Source: Cenococcum geophilum 1.58 (taxonomy: Eukaryota > Ascomycota > Dothideomycetes > Gloniales > Gloniaceae). From it: a stretch of DNA of 64,000 bases. The stretch spans positions 5,547,092-5,611,091 of the forward strand of contig KV748176.1 in assembly GCA_001692895.1 (NCBI GenBank). Direction: 5' to 3'. The notes under the pieces are model-generated. The model saw only the letters and a program-made list of their open reading frames with translations, was not told the DNA's origin and did not search any database. How positions within the stretch are numbered: the first letter of the stretch is position 1; each line of letters begins with the position of its first letter. Position numbers and translations under genes: made by a program. This document shows positions 61,930 through 64,000 of the stretch, piece by piece.

Positions 61930-62116
61930 TGTCACAGTGCTGCAATAAAGTAGATTAAATAACTACGTTGTAGTATAAAGAGGGGAAGAAGGTAGAAAGG
62001 GGGTATTATATATAAATAGTAGGGCCGGCCGCCAAGTCGCTAGTGGTGGGCCAGCTAATAATAGGAAATAGTATAAGATAGTATGAAACAGTATGCGTTA
62101 GGTTAGTGCCGTAACA
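61930..62116 (-). repeat. G3 3' LTR
   Basis: Its ends on the minus strand (TGTTACGGCACT and CTGTGACA) are the same as the ends of element D's LTRs. Confidence 0.7.
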
Positions 62117-64000
62117 GTACTCCTTTTCCCTAGATAGTTTGGTCCCTAAACTAAATAGATAACTTAAAAATAGGCAGTATATGGGGTTGCCTATTTTTTA
62201 CCGCAAAGATATTAGTTCCGCTTACCGCCCTTAACTAAGCTAATAGCGATTTTTTATGCCGGGCATAGAAAATCCTAATTGGTTAGTTTAGTAAGTAAGG
62301 TCGGTAGAACTCTATACCGCCACCTAAATTAATCCGCGTGGCGTTTCTTAGTAAGAATTTGGCTAATTAGATAACTTTAACCGCTAGTTAAAGTTCTATA
62401 ACATCTTAACCACCATAAATTTTAATGCGGTGGTTAACTGCGACCTTAGTATAACTTTTCCTTATCTTATGCCTAGTCTAGGGGTCCTAGCTTCTTAGGG
62501 TGTTGCTTATAAAAGCGCTATACAGCTTATTTACAACCCTTTAGGTCTTCCTCTAGCTGCTAGGTTGTATCCTTATAATATTTCCATTTAATCTTATAAG
62601 TTAGGCCCTAGGGGTCTTTGTTGTATATATTAAAGATTTTCTTAAACTCCTATTTATCTTCTATATTGCCGTTATTATCTCTTTCTACTACTCGTCCTTA
62701 TATATTATAACGCTCTATAGTATTAATATTTGCTTAGCTAGGGATTTTTTTAGTAGCCTAGAGGCGGACCTTAAATGTATAAAAGGATTTGTTTACTTAG
62801 ATGTGGTCTAGGAGATCTACTACGACTGCCTTTTAGTATACTGCGAGTACGGGGTATAGGTCGTCCTATTTCTTCTTAGGTTTATTTATTTTTATATTTT
62901 CTAAGCTAACTATAACTATATCGCCTTTGTAGAATAACGCGCTCTTATCCCTATAGGTATTAGCATTATCTTTATAGTGTTACTGTAAAATCCAGGCTAG
63001 GGCCTTAAGCTATATTAATATCCGCTTAAAGTGGTTGGCCACAGAGTTTGCGTAAAAGAACTCCTTCTTTACTTATACTAATAGTGTTAGTAGGCGGGAG
63101 CCAGTAGGCTTAATTCTGAGGTAAGGGTTAAAGCTATAGTTTGCAAAAAATGGGGAGATGCCTATACTCTTATTGACTTGGTTATTTATAGTAAACTTAG
63201 CGAGCGGTAGGTAGTTAACTTAGTTATTCTATATAAAGCTAATAAAAGCATAGAGGTATTTATTTACGGCAGCGTTAATAATTTTAGTTTGGCCGTCTAT
63301 TTCTAAGTACTAGGCTAAGCTTAGTCGTAAGGTTGTTTTAAGGCGTTTACTTAGTTATCGCCAGAAGTCGCTAATAAATTGTATGCCGTAATTAAAGATA
63401 ATTATACTTAGTGCACCGTGGAGCTTATATACGTTGTTAATAAAGCTATTAACTAGCTCCTTTATTAAGAGTCCCATTACTAAAACAAGGTGTTATATTT
63501 TAGTTAGGCGGTCTATAATAATAAGGATATATTTATATACCTTGCCGTAGCGTTAGTATACCAGTAGCGTTATAATATAGTCGATTGAGATATTGGTTTA
63601 TAGGCGGGTAAGTAATTTTAGTGGCTTTAGGAAACCAGGCGGGGTAGAATAGGGGGTCTTAGTGCAAAAGTATAGGGTATAGTCTTTAACGAAGGTAGCT
63701 ATAAACTGGAAGATTCCTAGCCACTAGTATATTTAGTTTAAGAGGTTAAGAGTTTTAACCTAGCTAGGGTAACTAGCGGGGCTGCTGCTATAAGAGTAAT
63801 GGGTAACTTCTAGGTGGAGGTTTAGGGTGTTAGGGATAAAGAGATATTAGCAGAAGTAGATCTGTCCGTTAATAATATTATATTCTAACTTATTATAACA
63901 AAGTAGTTTTCTAATCTTCTTTGGTTAATAACGAGCTTTCTAATTACGTAGGGCTACTACTATATCTCTTATAAGTTTGTTCTTCTAGTATTCTAGCTAG
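61930..64000 (-). mobile_element. Ty3/gypsy element G3, left part
   Basis: A 187-bp minus-strand LTR (61930-62116; plus TGTCACAGTGC to GTGCCGTAACA) is followed by a polypurine tract (plus strand GTACTCCTTTTCCC). Then minus-strand Ty3 pol, read as integrase around 63100-63600, continues past the window end. It interrupts G1 near its zinc knuckle. RIPed, many breaks. Confidence 0.7.

Overview
The window is the edge of a gene-bearing stretch of a filamentous ascomycete (Pezizomycotina) genome running into a deep nest of transposable elements. The left 2.2 kb has ordinary base composition and carries the 3' part of an MBF-type (Mbp1/Swi6) cell-cycle transcription factor and the 5' stump of a GMC oxidoreductase with a normal fungal intron. 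From about 2.2 kb to the right end nearly everything is mobile DNA. Most of it is poor in CpA and TpG and full of TpA, the mark of repeat-induced point mutation (RIP), so most reading frames are broken and the long open frames in low-complexity arrays are not genes. I found no tRNA, rRNA or CRISPR. The exact species cannot be told from the sequence.

Layout. 2.2-3.6 kb: a Ty3 gag relic hit by two 100-bp LTR-like inserts and one 313-bp solo LTR, each with its own 5-bp duplication. 3.65-5.77 kb: a LINE copy that holds only ORF1, with a poly(A) tail and a 13-bp duplication. 7.3-7.7 kb: a Tc1/mariner stump. 7.9-8.7 kb: a Ty1/copia gag, cut by Ty3 element G1 (minus strand; 3' LTR at 8702, still incomplete at the window's right end). 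Inside G1 sits Ty3 element G2 (10935-54734, duplication GCCTT). G2 was itself opened by a 33-kb insertion (13672-46673) and by two short gag-only LTR elements, B (47649-49699) and C (50691-53475). G1 also carries a 162-bp MITE, a 2.7-kb minisatellite-filled TA-inserting element, a 1.7-kb non-coding LTR element (D) and the start of a third Ty3 element (G3).

The most interesting object is the 33-kb insertion. It is flanked by a 9-bp direct repeat, and its right-most gene, pointing inward, is a DUF3435 tyrosine-recombinase gene. That is the layout of a Starship, the giant captain-driven transposons of ascomycetes. Its legible cargo is a SANT/Myb-like DNA-binding protein, a FunK1-type protein kinase, a BTB/POZ protein and several genes I do not recognise. 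The BTB gene is split by a second minisatellite-filled element whose removal at a TA duplication restores the reading frame. The two minisatellite elements are relatives lying in opposite orientation, one heavily RIPed and one nearly clean. They look like an undescribed non-autonomous DNA transposon family, and they give a direct read-out of the RIP mutation spectrum.

Order of events inferred from nesting: copia, then G1, then G2, then the Starship and gag-only elements B and C. Gag-only element A lies inside the Starship. The clean minisatellite element, MITE and element D inside G1 are probably younger than the RIP that damaged G1.
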